Source: CAZYLZ01 sp964648335
GTDB taxonomy: Bacteria > Patescibacteriota > Minisyncoccia > Phycocordibacterales > UBA2100
Length of the DNA: 48,252 nt
Direction: 5' to 3'
NCBI GenBank assembly: GCA_964648335.1
Contig: CAZYLZ010000009.1
Location: 1-48,252, forward strand
Part shown: one piece after another, positions 1 to 7,793 of the stretch
Layout: each line of letters opens with the position of its first letter
How positions within the stretch are numbered: the stretch's first letter is position 1
The notes under the pieces: generated by a model
Told to the model about the DNA's origin: nothing
What the model saw: the letters and a program-made list of their open reading frames with translations, nothing else
The model's database searches: none
Program-made: the position numbers and the translations under genes

Positions 1-57
1 TCCTTATATCGTTCGGGACGGACGACGTGCCCGGGGTTTCCTGGTTATTAAAAAAGA

Positions 58-85
58 TACAGAGAGAGCCAAGGCTCTCTCTGTA
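58..85 (-). terminator. Rho-independent terminator of the nicotinamidase gene
   Basis: Two 13-nt arms, TACAGAGAGAGCC and GGCTCTCTCTGTA, separated by AA form a long perfect hairpin. Read on the minus strand it follows the stop of the nicotinamidase gene at position 100 and is trailed by TCTTTTTT, the classic intrinsic terminator layout. Positions 1-57 hold nothing else I can recognise. Confidence 0.85.
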
Positions 86-99
86 CTTCGTGTGTCGTC

Positions 100-957
100 T
101 TAGGATGGCATCTGATACGCGTCGGATGTCGTGACGGTGGCACCCAGCGAGCGCATATCGCCAAGGAACCGCTCGCTTTCGACCGGGTCGATGCCCGCAA
201 TGCAATCGACCAAGATCACAATCCGCTTGGCAAACTCGACGCCGAGGTACTTGATGATCTGCTCGACAGTACGCCGCACGCAGTAGTCGGTAGCGACACC
301 AACCACTATGAGCACGTCGCATTTCGACAGACCTGCCAAGAGTCCGTGATTGGGCATCGTGCTCGGAATCGCCGGATTCTGCACCTGCGCCTCGATGGCA
401 CCATAGTGCTCTTCGATGACGGCCATCCCCTTGAGGACAATGTCGACACGAAGTCCGTGCACCTTCTCCCAGGTAAGGAGTGCATGAGCGACATCTGCTT
501 GATGCAGCTGTCCCCAGGTTCCTTCGACGCAGTGCGCCGGCCAGATCCGCAGGTACATTCCCGAGGTAGCCTCGAGCTTTTCGAGGTACTCGAGCACCAG
601 CCCGCGAAAGAGCGCGCCGCCGAAATCGAGGCTCCAGGTACCGTCGAGCACCTGCTCGCGCTTGATCTGCGTGTACGCGGCCGGATGGTTGCCGTCTTGG
701 TCGACCCACATGTGCGGATGTGCCAGCTGATTGAATGGATGATTGTCCATAGACGCCCATATCCGCGCGATCCGCTTCGCTTCCCGCTCGATGAATCGAG
801 CCGTCTTCTTGGCCGCACTGAGCCCGCCTTTGACGGCGAGCGCCGCGGTGCGCAAGATTCCGTCGGCATCGACGAGTGTGTATGCGGTGCCATCGTCAGT
901 ACCCATGAAGTCGTTATCGAAGTCGACACTCATGATCCCTATCGTCTGCTGTTTCAT
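100..957 (-). CDS. pncA: Nicotinamidase / isochorismatase-family cysteine hydrolase
   Basis: 285 residues, cytosolic. The family deamidates nicotinamide to nicotinate for NAD salvage. Visible motifs are the catalytic Asp in VDFDND (D12), metal ligands around D71, H73 and H80/H82, the nicotinamidase-type WPAHCVEGTWG block (139-149), a catalytic Lys in VLKGM (K176) and the nucleophile in GVATDYCV (C226). The WPxHCVxGT block favours nicotinamidase over other isochorismatase-like hydrolases. It is about 70 residues longer than E. coli PncA, mainly before the metal site. Start: AGGAG lies about 8 nt upstream of ATG957. It is divergent from a Nudix-like protein, with a palindrome between them (1010-1028), which suggests shared control. 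A terminator follows directly. Confidence 0.9.
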   Translation of the reverse strand: MKQQTIGIMSVDFDNDFMGTDDGTAYTLVDADGILRTAALAVKGGLSAAKKTARFIEREAKRIARIWASMDNHPFNQLAHPHMWVDQDGNHPAAYTQIKREQVLDGTWSLDFGGALFRGLVLEYLEKLEATSGMYLRIWPAHCVEGTWGQLHQADVAHALLTWEKVHGLRVDIVLKGMAVIEEHYGAIEAQVQNPAIPSTMPNHGLLAGLSKCDVLIVVGVATDYCVRRTVEQIIKYLGVEFAKRIVILVDCIAGIDPVESERFLGDMRSLGATVTTSDAYQMPS

Positions 958-1009
958 AGTTCTCTCCTAGTGCTTTGACACGTGTTTCAAAGAGCTCTCT
1001 GTCTCTAAC

Positions 1010-1028
1010 TAGTGTATAGTTTACACTA
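1010..1028. promoter_or_regulatory. Palindromic operator candidate between pncA and the Nudix-like gene
   Basis: Perfect inverted repeat: TAGTGTA, 5-nt spacer, TACACTA. It lies in the 195-bp divergent intergenic region. Palindromes in this place are typical of operators for NAD-metabolism repressors such as NrtR, a Nudix-derived regulator. The assignment to such a regulator is inference. A minus-strand TATACA inside the palindrome could be the -10 of pncA. Confidence 0.5.
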
Positions 1029-1134
1029 AGTAACGACGCGAGCAAGTCCGTAGCGGTTTTAATACATTTTTTACCAATAGTCAACTACTCGCCTTGGAGA
1101 TTGGTGCTGAAGGGTTCGCGGTGCACGATACTGT

Positions 1135-1140
1135 TAGAAT
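1135..1140 (+). promoter_or_regulatory. Extended -10 box (TGT-TAGAAT) of the 724-residue gene
   Basis: TAGAAT preceded by TGT, with 12 nt to ATG1153 and no Shine-Dalgarno sequence. The transcript would carry an extremely short leader. Confidence 0.45.
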
Positions 1141-1152
1141 ACGTTCACACCT

Positions 1153-3327
1153 ATGACCGAACGGATCACGAATTCCCCAGGCACCTCCCGCGAGTCTACC
1201 GAAGACCCGTTCGACGTTCAGCAGAAGACTGAATCGGCGCACGACGCCGTTACTTCCCTCTTTGAGAAAGCAGGGGTACCGCTCGATCTGCTCACATCGG
1301 GCAAGATACGACCGTCATCCATACTCTATATGGCGTATTGGTATCATCGGATGCGCAACAATCGAGACGAGCGTTCGAACGTACGAGACGGTCTCTTTAA
1401 TTATCTGCGTGGCACGGTACGCGACCCTATGCAGGTTACCGAAACTATTCTTGCGTCTACAGATATCCGATCCGTGTGTACCGAATACGTCGAGCAACTT
1501 ATGGCACCTATGCGGACGATAGATCTTGTCGTAGTGAATGAAGTAAAGCCCGGAGAAAAGAATGTGCTGGCGTATTCGCGCGACTCGTATCCTAAAGGAC
1601 CGGCACTTCCCGGCGGATTCATCCGAGACGAAGACGAAGACAACGAGCTCGGCATTTCGGGCGAGGTGTTCGCGGCACTCAGGATTGCCGCAGATAAGAT
1701 CCTGGGAGCAGGCGCTGCCGCACGGTACGAACGCAAGACCGATGATCGTGGTCGTGAGTACTTTTTGGTGCGTGGAGCGACCGATACACCTGCCGTGCGC
1801 CTCCACGCCGAAGATGAGGCTGGCTATCGCTTCCGCGAAAACGTGAAGTCTGTTCTGCGACCGTCCGATCCGCGGCATATCGTAGATACGATCGGCTATA
1901 CCTGTGAGCTGATCGGCGAGCCCGAGAAGGATCTCTCGTGGAGATCGAAAGCAGACATCATGTCACTGGAATCCGCGACGGGCGGCTTCGCATTTGGTCA
2001 TCATAGAGAGATAGTCGCGCATATCACGGCACGGACGTCGGTCGAGAAAGAGCGCGAGCTCAAAGAGCGCGAATTTGTCCGCGGCATATTTAGTGAGCCG
2101 CTTTCTTCCTACCGGACCTTGCGTGCGCGATTCGAGGCAAACCACGATTCTGCCGATACGTCGTTCCCCGAACTCTTTCCTGTGGTAGACAAGCTGCTCT
2201 CCGAATCGTTTACCGACGACATAAACGAATTGTGCCGTGCAACGCCGATCATCGCCGGCATCCGCGACAAAATGGTCATATCGCTGCGGCATGTAAGCCT
2301 CAAGAACAGGACCTTCTGCCCGTACCTCCCGACCCTGCGTGCCATCGCCGAAAGCATCGCTTTTTTCGATCTTGTCGCGAGGCATAAGAAAGGGTTCTAC
2401 GAATCGATGCCGAAAGATTCGATTGTCGAACACAACCCGGCCAAGACGCCCCATGCTTCGTACCATATGTATCGCTACAAGTACCGATATGACGAGATGA
2501 TGGGGATGGTGCCGCACGAAATAGTCATCCCCTCATTCGAAGAGCTCTCAGCGACTAACCTCATGCAGGTCCGTGCGGTACCGATCCGCTTCATAGGACT
2601 TTCCAAAGATTTCTTGTACGTCGACGAGTTCGAACAGTCCCCCGAGGAATTCTTTATGCACGACGCGAATCATTCGTGGAGGATGATCATGGAGGACCGG
2701 AAAGCCGAGGAGAAGTATGGCAGGACACGGGAGCAGCTGATAGAGGAATCAGCCGCATTTAGCAAAGAGTATCTCGACCACATCAAGATACGAAAGTCAG
2801 ACACGGAAGAACAGAAAGAGTTGAAGAAACTAAAGAAGATAATCCTCTTCGAGATCGTGCACGAAGACGCCCGCCCGTTCCTAAAGGACGTCATCGGAAC
2901 CTATATCCAGCTCAAAGAAGGCAGCCCTGTCCCCTTTGAAGTGCCTCACGTCGATACGCAGACTGGGTATATGGATGTCGTCGACACTCTCGATACCGGG
3001 ATCAGCACCCTTTCCTACGTCCGCAACAAGCTCCAGCATGGATTCTACGATCAAGTGGACGCGCAGCTGCCGCAGATTGTCGGGCCACAGTACCGAACCG
3101 CTGCATGGATAGCAAAGGCTGCCTACGAGATGCTCGTAGAACTGGAGTCTCCGCCTCAGAAAGGCGCAGACCTTGACCCTGACGGTCGCGTTTCGTACGA
3201 ATGGCTACTTAAGCGAACCTGCGCCGCGGGCCCCGACAACATCCACAATACGGACTTTACCGACCCTGAAGTCGAGAAGTTCGGCGACGCTACTGAGCGT
3301 CTGAATCCGAAACGCTACCAAGCGTAG
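1153..3327 (+). CDS. Large protein with degenerate Nudix-like N-terminal domain
   Basis: 724 residues; I do not recognise the full-length family. Residues about 120-260 resemble a Nudix fold: a strand DLVVVNEVKPGE, then GPALPGGFI where a Nudix PGGF precedes the box, and a later RPSDPRHIVDTIGY strand like the DPR segment of ADP-ribose-type Nudix domains. The REXXEE residues of the Nudix box are missing, so hydrolysis is unlikely. The remaining ~460 residues are helical and charged, with an unusual segment around HDANHSW (near residue 516) and a charged helix near 560. It is divergent from pncA across a palindrome, which suggests a role in NAD or ADP-ribose sensing or metabolism; this is inference. 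No signal peptide or clear membrane helix. It converges with the methyltransferase gene 11 nt downstream. Confidence 0.7.
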   Translation: MTERITNSPGTSRESTEDPFDVQQKTESAHDAVTSLFEKAGVPLDLLTSGKIRPSSILYMAYWYHRMRNNRDERSNVRDGLFNYLRGTVRDPMQVTETILASTDIRSVCTEYVEQLMAPMRTIDLVVVNEVKPGEKNVLAYSRDSYPKGPALPGGFIRDEDEDNELGISGEVFAALRIAADKILGAGAAARYERKTDDRGREYFLVRGATDTPAVRLHAEDEAGYRFRENVKSVLRPSDPRHIVDTIGYTCELIGEPEKDLSWRSKADIMSLESATGGFAFGHHREIVAHITARTSVEKERELKEREFVRGIFSEPLSSYRTLRARFEANHDSADTSFPELFPVVDKLLSESFTDDINELCRATPIIAGIRDKMVISLRHVSLKNRTFCPYLPTLRAIAESIAFFDLVARHKKGFYESMPKDSIVEHNPAKTPHASYHMYRYKYRYDEMMGMVPHEIVIPSFEELSATNLMQVRAVPIRFIGLSKDFLYVDEFEQSPEEFFMHDANHSWRMIMEDRKAEEKYGRTREQLIEESAAFSKEYLDHIKIRKSDTEEQKELKKLKKIILFEIVHEDARPFLKDVIGTYIQLKEGSPVPFEVPHVDTQTGYMDVVDTLDTGISTLSYVRNKLQHGFYDQVDAQLPQIVGPQYRTAAWIAKAAYEMLVELESPPQKGADLDPDGRVSYEWLLKRTCAAGPDNIHNTDFTDPEVEKFGDATERLNPKRYQA

Positions 3328-3338
3328 GTTTCTTACTG

Positions 3339-4160
3339 CTACTCTTTTGTCTTTTCTGCGACGAGTATCGAAGTCGATACGAGCGAGTCGAGCTCGTCGT
3401 CTGAGAGACCGAAGTCCCTCCCCCACTTTTGGCGCAGGTATGGTATGCAGTACGTCTCGTTGTGTATGACTTCTGCTCCTAAGAGACCGAATAGCGCCTG
3501 GTATTCCTGGTTCGTCACCGGCACGTAGTGTTCGGTACACTCTCGCTCCCAGTTATCGGTATAAAAATATTTGAGGAGGAAGTGATTCACCGTATACAGC
3601 GAATCGAGCGGTCCGTGGGAGCGTTCAAAATCGGCGACCAAAGGAAGCATCTCTGGCACAGCACGGATCTTATCGGCAATAGCGCCCGCACCAGAAGTTT
3701 TTTCTTTTGACTGCTCGGAAAGCATCATGTCGCGCACCACAATGCGTCCACCTGGCGCCAAGAGCTCGTATGCGTCGGCGAGTGCTTTTACCACCGACGA
3801 TTTCCCTTCGCCGTACGAGTAGAACTCGTGCAAGACTGAAGTGAACAGCAATGCGTCGAATCGTTCGGGCCGCGCGAGCATCTCGCGTAGATACACCTTC
3901 TCGAAAGTCGGTGCACTATCGTCCTGCCCTGCTTTCGCAGCTTCCACGAAGTCGCCATTGAGATCGATACCTTTTATCCGCGCCTTCGGAAACAGCGGTG
4001 CAAGAGCGTGAGTTACGACACCGTCGGCACAGCCCACGTCGAGTATTTCGCGTGCGCTCTCTGGAATATACTCGGCGACCTTCAGCTTTTCTCGCAAGGA
4101 ATGCGACATACGTTCGAGGTACCCCTTCGGATCTTTGAGATTTGCATCTAACGATGGCAT
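3339..4160 (-). CDS. Class I SAM-dependent methyltransferase
   Basis: 273 residues. A Rossmann-type SAM site is visible: motif I EILDVGCADG, an acidic strand end in KGIDLNG, and post-motif segments DALLFTSVLHEF and LLAPGGRIVVRDMM. The substrate cannot be told. I chose ATG4160 rather than longer in-frame starts because AGTATA at 4168-4173 gives a minus-strand TATACT box 7 nt upstream (leaderless start), and because longer versions run through the terminator and the end of the upstream dehydrogenase gene. It lies downstream of that gene on the same strand but behind its terminator, so it is separately transcribed. The C-terminal ~120 residues are not a generic methyltransferase part. Confidence 0.8.
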   Translation of the reverse strand: MPSLDANLKDPKGYLERMSHSLREKLKVAEYIPESAREILDVGCADGVVTHALAPLFPKARIKGIDLNGDFVEAAKAGQDDSAPTFEKVYLREMLARPERFDALLFTSVLHEFYSYGEGKSSVVKALADAYELLAPGGRIVVRDMMLSEQSKEKTSGAGAIADKIRAVPEMLPLVADFERSHGPLDSLYTVNHFLLKYFYTDNWERECTEHYVPVTNQEYQALFGLLGAEVIHNETYCIPYLRQKWGRDFGLSDDELDSLVSTSILVAEKTKE

Positions 4161-4167
4161 AGACACC

Positions 4168-4173
4168 AGTATA
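4168..4173 (-). promoter_or_regulatory. -10 box TATACT of the methyltransferase gene (leaderless)
   Basis: TATACT on the minus strand with 7 nt to ATG4160. It fits the TANNNT leaderless-start pattern seen repeatedly in this window and fixes the start codon. Confidence 0.6.
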
Positions 4174-4187
4174 TCGCGCAAAAGAAT

Positions 4188-4213
4188 ACCGCGCCCATTG
4201 GTATGGGCGCGGT
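4188..4213 (-). terminator. Intrinsic terminator of the dehydrogenase gene
   Basis: Perfect 11-bp stem, ACCGCGCCCAT and ATGGGCGCGGT, with a 4-nt loop, followed on the minus strand by ATTCTTTT. It lies just after the stop at 4222. Confidence 0.85.
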
Positions 4214-4221
4214 GCAGCTCT

Positions 4222-5223
4222 TTAGAGCTTCTTGATGACGGCTTGGGCAATCGCCTCCGAAGAAACGACACGGCCATCGGGCGTTACCAGATTATCTTCG
4301 GCAAGCACACGATCAACCGCTCCACGGACCCGACGAGCAGCCGATGACTCGCCGATATGGTCGAGCATCATTGCCCCCGAGAGAATGAGGGCGATCGGGT
4401 TTGCTATACCCTTGCCGACGATGTCCGGGGCAGTCCCGTGAACAGCTTCGAAGATGGCAAAGCCATTACCGATATTAGCTCCCGGCGCAAAACCTAAACC
4501 CCCAATGAGCCCGGCACACAGATCCGAGAGCAAGTCCCCGATCAAGTTTGTGGCTACAAGCACATCGAACCGCTCGGGATTGCGCACGAGTTGCATCATG
4601 CAGTTATCGGCGATGATGTCATCACACGCGATCTCGGGGTAGTCTTTCGCTACCCCTTGGCATTGCCGCAGAAAGAGCCCGTGCGACTCCTTGAGGATAT
4701 TCGCCTTGTGCACGATGGTCACGCGCTTTCGGCCATGAGCTCTCGCGTACGCGAATGCGCTCTCGGCGATGGCACGAGACCCGGCAACGGTGATTCGCGA
4801 AATTGCTTGCACACCGCCGTGTATCTTGTGTTCGTCCCCGACATAGAGATCTTCGAGGTTCTCTCGGAAGATCACCAGGTCGATTGAGACGTCAGAGAAT
4901 CGCGTCTTGACACCCGGCATGGTACGGATCGGCCGAACGTTCGAGCGCAACCGAAATTTTTCGCGAAGTCGCACATTGATGCTCCGATGACCGCCGCCGA
5001 GCGGTGTTGCCGTTGGGCCTTTGATCGCTACTTTCGTATCTCGAATCGACACCAACGTCTCTTCCGGCAATCCTGGCGGTTCCAACCGCGCAGCAGATTC
5101 CCCGATTGCATGGTGATACCACATAAACGGCACACGAGTCGCCTCGAGAACAGCCAGCGTGGCCGCCATGACCTCTGGACCGATGCCGTCGCCGGCCAAA
5201 ACTGTTACGATTTTCGTCGTCAT
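4222..5223 (-). CDS. NAD-type isocitrate/isopropylmalate dehydrogenase family enzyme
   Basis: 333 residues, a full-length beta-decarboxylating dehydrogenase. The start GDGIGPEV is typical. The substrate loop GGGHRSINVRLR and the RENLEDLY segment resemble NAD-dependent isocitrate dehydrogenase more than isopropylmalate dehydrogenase, because the Ser of HRSIN sits where ICDH binds the substrate gamma-carboxylate. The C-terminal EAVHGTAPDIVGKGIANP is the nucleotide-binding block of NAD-type enzymes. It would oxidise isocitrate (or a related malate) to the 2-oxoacid plus CO2. AGGAG 7 nt before ATG5223 sets the start, and a promoter lies at 5256-5283. No leucine pathway or other TCA genes are nearby, so the substrate stays open; homoisocitrate or tartrate dehydrogenase activity is possible. 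Confidence 0.85.
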   Translation of the reverse strand: MTTKIVTVLAGDGIGPEVMAATLAVLEATRVPFMWYHHAIGESAARLEPPGLPEETLVSIRDTKVAIKGPTATPLGGGHRSINVRLREKFRLRSNVRPIRTMPGVKTRFSDVSIDLVIFRENLEDLYVGDEHKIHGGVQAISRITVAGSRAIAESAFAYARAHGRKRVTIVHKANILKESHGLFLRQCQGVAKDYPEIACDDIIADNCMMQLVRNPERFDVLVATNLIGDLLSDLCAGLIGGLGFAPGANIGNGFAIFEAVHGTAPDIVGKGIANPIALILSGAMMLDHIGESSAARRVRGAVDRVLAEDNLVTPDGRVVSSEAIAQAVIKKL

Positions 5224-5255
5224 TGTTTAGCTCCTTTTCTGACGCTTCTTTTTTA

Positions 5256-5283
5256 ATTATACCATTATTTTTATGTATTACAA
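5256..5283 (-). promoter_or_regulatory. Promoter of the dehydrogenase gene
   Basis: On the minus strand: -35 TTGTAA (5278-5283), 16-nt spacer, consensus -10 TATAAT (5256-5261), about 32 nt before the ATG. The leader holds an AGGAG ribosome site. Confidence 0.65.
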
Positions 5284-5395
5284 GTACTTTTCCTACATTC
5301 GGCGCGTGATCTGCTCGATTGAAAAACATTCAAAAAATGGTACGTTTTCCCGAGCGCCCGCAGACACCCTGTAGGCACAAATGGAGGATACCGGA

Positions 5396-6151
5396 ATGCA
5401 TCTCAAGAGACCGTGCGTATGGGCGCTTTCAGGAACTCTCGTACTGTCCCTGCTCCCACTCGAGGTATTTGCTGCCCAGCCGCAGCAACAGCCACGACGC
5501 TTCCAGCAAACACAGCCCCGCTTTGTCGCGCCACAGCCACGGATTCATGTGCAACCTCGAGTTGTGGTACCGCGACGACTTCCGCAGCAACAGCCGCGCG
5601 TGTTCGTACCTAAACAAGTGCAACCGCGGTTTGTGCAGCCAAAGATAGTGCCGCGAGTAAATCCAAACCCGACGTTCAAGAAACAGAATCCGCCTGTCTT
5701 TGCGCAGCCCAAGCGACCGTTTGTCCCCAACCCGACAATTGGCAAGGGACCGCAGACGTTTGGCAACCAGAGGATAGTGCCCAAGGGAAACCTTGCGAGT
5801 GTCGGAACTTCGTTTACACGCGGCCCGCACACCTATCGACTCCTCGGTCGCCCAAACGGCGTTGCGCGCGTAAAGCTCGTCAATCATGTCTGGAAGAAGC
5901 CGCCAGTGCACATTCAGCAAAAACTCTTAGTGCACAAAAACCACAAATGGCACGCGCCCTGGCGCAAACTCATGTGGGCAGGACTCGCGATAGGCATCCC
6001 ACTTGCGATCTACGAGACCTGCACACACTACCTCGACCAAGGCAACTACGACGCATTCGAGTCGACCTTGACCGCGTATGCGGCACAAGATGACGACAGC
6101 GACGATGATGTCGTCGAAGAGCCCGAAGAAGAGGTAGAATGCGAAGATTGA
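5396..6151 (+). CDS. Secreted Pro/Gln-rich basic protein with acidic tail
   Basis: 251 residues, no family recognised. A signal peptide (1-26) has basic HLKR, hydrophobic core ALSGTLVLSLLPLEV and a VFA-AQP cleavage site. The mature N-terminal ~100 residues are of low complexity, with repeated QPR, QQQPR and VPR units rich in Pro, Gln, Arg and Val. A segment around RGPHTYRLLGRPNGVARVKLVNH (split by eye as one strand-rich unit) follows, then a hydrophobic helix LMWAGLAIGIPLAIY, and an acidic DDDSDDDVVEEPEEEVE tail. I chose ATG5396 because GGAGG lies 7 nt upstream; the upstream in-frame ATG5381 lacks one. It is probably an envelope or cell-surface protein, with the basic region able to bind polyanions (inference). 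Confidence 0.75.
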   Translation: MHLKRPCVWALSGTLVLSLLPLEVFAAQPQQQPRRFQQTQPRFVAPQPRIHVQPRVVVPRRLPQQQPRVFVPKQVQPRFVQPKIVPRVNPNPTFKKQNPPVFAQPKRPFVPNPTIGKGPQTFGNQRIVPKGNLASVGTSFTRGPHTYRLLGRPNGVARVKLVNHVWKKPPVHIQQKLLVHKNHKWHAPWRKLMWAGLAIGIPLAIYETCTHYLDQGNYDAFESTLTAYAAQDDDSDDDVVEEPEEEVECED

Positions 6152-6157
6152 TACGAC

Positions 6158-6185
6158 AAGCCCGCGCAGACGCGCGGGCTTTTTT
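6158..6185 (+). terminator. Intrinsic terminator after the secreted protein gene
   Basis: AAGCCCGCGC and GCGCGGGCTT with a 4-nt loop and a T-tract, 6 nt after the stop codon. Confidence 0.85.
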
Positions 6186-6186
6186 G

Positions 6187-6759
6187 CTAGTTGCGGATAT
6201 CCTTGCAGATATAGACTCCGCCAGGAGGAAAATTGCGTGGCTCGAAGATAAAACGCACGGAAGCGAAATGACGCTGATAGAACGGCATGAAAATAAGCGG
6301 AAACTCGGTTATTTGATTGAACGAACCTTTGAGCGAGAGAGCGGTGCGCACCGAAGCAAAGAGCATGTTCTGATTCTCGGGCGAGAGCGATGGTACACCA
6401 AGACCCGACACTATGTAATCTGCCTGCCCTATCCCCCGCGCTTCCAGAGCCTGCGCGAACTGGCATGCGTTACCCTCGATAATCTCGATATTCGCATGCT
6501 TTGCGAACCGTTGACGGAGGATCTTTGCAAAATCGGCATCGCTCTCGAACGAGAGTATCCGACAGCTCGAAGGAGCTGCTTGGGCTATTATTTCGGTGAT
6601 AGCTCCGGTACCTGCCCCGAGCTCGACCAAGACTTTGGCCTGAGACCAGTCGATATTCGAGACAGTCTGGCGCGAAAGCCATCGGCTACTGGGGACAGCG
6701 CTCGCGATGAGGGTCCCGTGACGCAGGAATTTCTTTAAAAAGAGGGCTGTGTTGTTCAT
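6187..6759 (-). CDS. SAM-dependent methyltransferase, phospholipid/rRNA-methylase-like
   Basis: 190 residues. The N-terminal amphipathic FLKKFLRHGTLIASAVPSS followed by motif I VLVELGAGTGAIT, the acidic SFESDADF, and IVSGLGVPSL resembles small phospholipid N-methyltransferases (COG3963, PmtA-like) and KsgA-type fold members. The C-terminal PPGGVYICK ends the domain. The substrate is uncertain; membrane lipid methylation is a plausible guess from the N-terminal helix. ATG6759 has no Shine-Dalgarno sequence; TACCAT lies 16 nt upstream on the minus strand. It converges with the secreted protein gene over the terminator at 6158-6185. Confidence 0.75.
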   Translation of the reverse strand: MNNTALFLKKFLRHGTLIASAVPSSRWLSRQTVSNIDWSQAKVLVELGAGTGAITEIIAQAAPSSCRILSFESDADFAKILRQRFAKHANIEIIEGNACQFAQALEARGIGQADYIVSGLGVPSLSPENQNMLFASVRTALSLKGSFNQITEFPLIFMPFYQRHFASVRFIFEPRNFPPGGVYICKDIRN

Positions 6760-6823
6760 GGTGGGGCGAAGGCCTATGGTAGCACGGTACGGACCCTGCT
6801 CCTTGAGGGCTGCCCGAAAATGA

Positions 6824-6851
6824 TTGAAATACCCTAAAAGTAAGGTACAAT
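6824..6851 (+). promoter_or_regulatory. tRNA-Asp promoter
   Basis: TTGAAA (6824-6829), 16-nt spacer, TACAAT (6846-6851), about 35 nt before the tRNA. Confidence 0.65.
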
Positions 6852-6886
6852 CATCGCGTTACCGAGGCGCAGGTCTGGGAACATAT

Positions 6887-6960
6887 GCGGATGTAGCTCA
6901 ATTGGTTAGAGCACTTCCCTGTCACGGAAGAGGTTGCGGGTTCGAGTCCCGTCATTCGCG
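6887..6960 (+). tRNA. tRNA-Asp (GTC)
   Basis: Full cloverleaf: acceptor GCGGATG with CATTCGC, D-arm GCTC/GAGC, anticodon arm CTTCC-CTGTCAC-GGAAG (anticodon GTC), T-arm GCGGG-TTCGAGT-CCCGT, discriminator G. No encoded CCA. Fragments of its 3' end recur at 7123-7134 and 7253-7264. Confidence 0.95.
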
Positions 6961-6963
6961 CAT

Positions 6964-7005
6964 AAAACACAAAAGTCAGGGCATGCCCCTGGCTTTTTGT
7001 GTTTT
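6964..7005 (+). terminator. Terminator hairpin of tRNA-Asp
   Basis: AAAACACAAAA and TTTTTGTGTTTT flank an inner CAGGG/CCCTG stem a few bases after the tRNA. The T-rich arm doubles as the T-tract. Confidence 0.7.
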
Positions 7006-7006
7006 A

Positions 7007-7264
7007 CCGCGATGCGGGACTCGAACGGAATCGGCGCGGGTCCCCACGAGAACGTGGGACGCCGATTCCAGGGCCGAGAAATTTCAAACTGCGACGGCAG
7101 TTAGAAATGTTCTTGGCCGAGACCGTCATTTGCGTAGCAAAAGTGCCGGGACTCGAAAGGTTTTGCCGCTCACCCGTCCAGAAGGGCGGGTCGGCAAAAC
7201 CAGGGCCGAGAAATTTTGCGAGTGACGACGAGCAAAATGTTCTTGGCCGAGCCTGTCATTCGCG
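7007..7264 (+). repeat. tRNA-Asp-linked structured element, two tandem units
   Basis: Fills the gene-free stretch between tRNA-Asp and the next gene. Each unit starts with GGGACTCGAA, the reverse complement of the tRNA-Asp T-arm, and ends with a copy of its 3' end (7123-7134 and 7253-7264). Between them are hairpin 1 (7027-7036 with 7060-7069; 7159-7168 with 7192-7201), an outer stem GGCCGAGAA/TTCTTGGCC (7072-7080 with 7110-7118; 7204-7212 with 7240-7248) and an inner hairpin. The outer stem is identical in both units, while the hairpin 1 arms differ in sequence yet still pair perfectly. That is covariation, so the structure is what is kept. Confidence 0.75.
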
Positions 7265-7314
7265 TAGCAAAAGTGACAGGACTCGAAATGCGCAGTCGCT
7301 TCGTTACCCCATGC

Positions 7315-7320
7315 TATCCT
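7315..7320 (+). promoter_or_regulatory. Extended -10 box (TGC-TATCCT)
   Basis: TATCCT preceded by TGC, the same extended -10 form as at 31361, 45198, 46516 and 47310. The leader to ATG7360 would be about 33 nt without a clear ribosome site. Confidence 0.5.
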
Positions 7321-7359
7321 TTTGCATAAGAAGCACTTAATAACTTCGCAATTAACCCT

Positions 7360-7722
7360 ATGGAACACGACCACAAAGCCCACGCCGACATGGAGAACAC
7401 CTGTATACTCTGCCGCATGCACCAATCTATGCACCATAAGAACGCCTGCGGCATGTGCTGCGGCAGCAATCATTACGGAATACTCCGCATCATCCTCGCC
7501 CTCGGCATACTCACCTTCGTCTTTTGGGCCGGCAAGGAGCTCGGTGAGATGACAAGCGAGCGTGGCTACGACGAATACAGCGGATACGGCCAAGGACGCC
7601 ACATGATGATTTACCGAGGCGACACAGGATCCAACATGATGTACGGCACCGTCCAGGTAGACACGACGGCCGCAACCAAAGCAATACCGGCCCCCGGCAC
7701 GCCGTTCGTACCCAAGCCATAA
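7360..7722 (+). CDS. Small Cys/His-rich single-pass membrane protein
   Basis: 120 residues, family not recognised. The N-terminal ~38 residues are rich in His and Cys (EHDHKAHADMENTCILC, then MHHKNACGMCC), which could bind a metal ion. One membrane helix, ILRIILALGILTFVFWAG, lies at about 42-58. The C-terminal tail is polar and ends in Pro-rich PAPGTPFVPKP. No signal peptide, so the Cys/His part is probably cytoplasmic and the tail outside. It sits alone between a tRNA-linked element and a bidirectional terminator. Confidence 0.65.
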   Translation: MEHDHKAHADMENTCILCRMHQSMHHKNACGMCCGSNHYGILRIILALGILTFVFWAGKELGEMTSERGYDEYSGYGQGRHMMIYRGDTGSNMMYGTVQVDTTAATKAIPAPGTPFVPKP

Positions 7723-7743
7723 ACTCTTGACCCTACAAAAAAA

Positions 7744-7776
7744 CACCAAGGCCATTTACTGCCTTGGTGGTTTTTT
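7744..7776. terminator. Bidirectional terminator between convergent genes
   Basis: CACCAAGGC and GCCTTGGTG (7744-7752 with 7761-7769), flanked by a run of A before and T after. It serves the plus-strand membrane protein gene and the minus-strand deacetylase gene. Confidence 0.85.
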
Positions 7777-7793
7777 GTTTTCGCGTGCAAACG

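Noticed and set aside
346..978. Long plus-strand frame over the nicotinamidase gene
   Set aside because: Antisense shadow: the minus-strand frame has a full catalytic triad and family motifs, while this frame shows none and no start signal.
7007..7264. CRISPR array or short tandem repeat array
   Set aside because: The repeats differ in hairpin sequence, have no regular spacers, and end in tRNA fragments; no cas genes.
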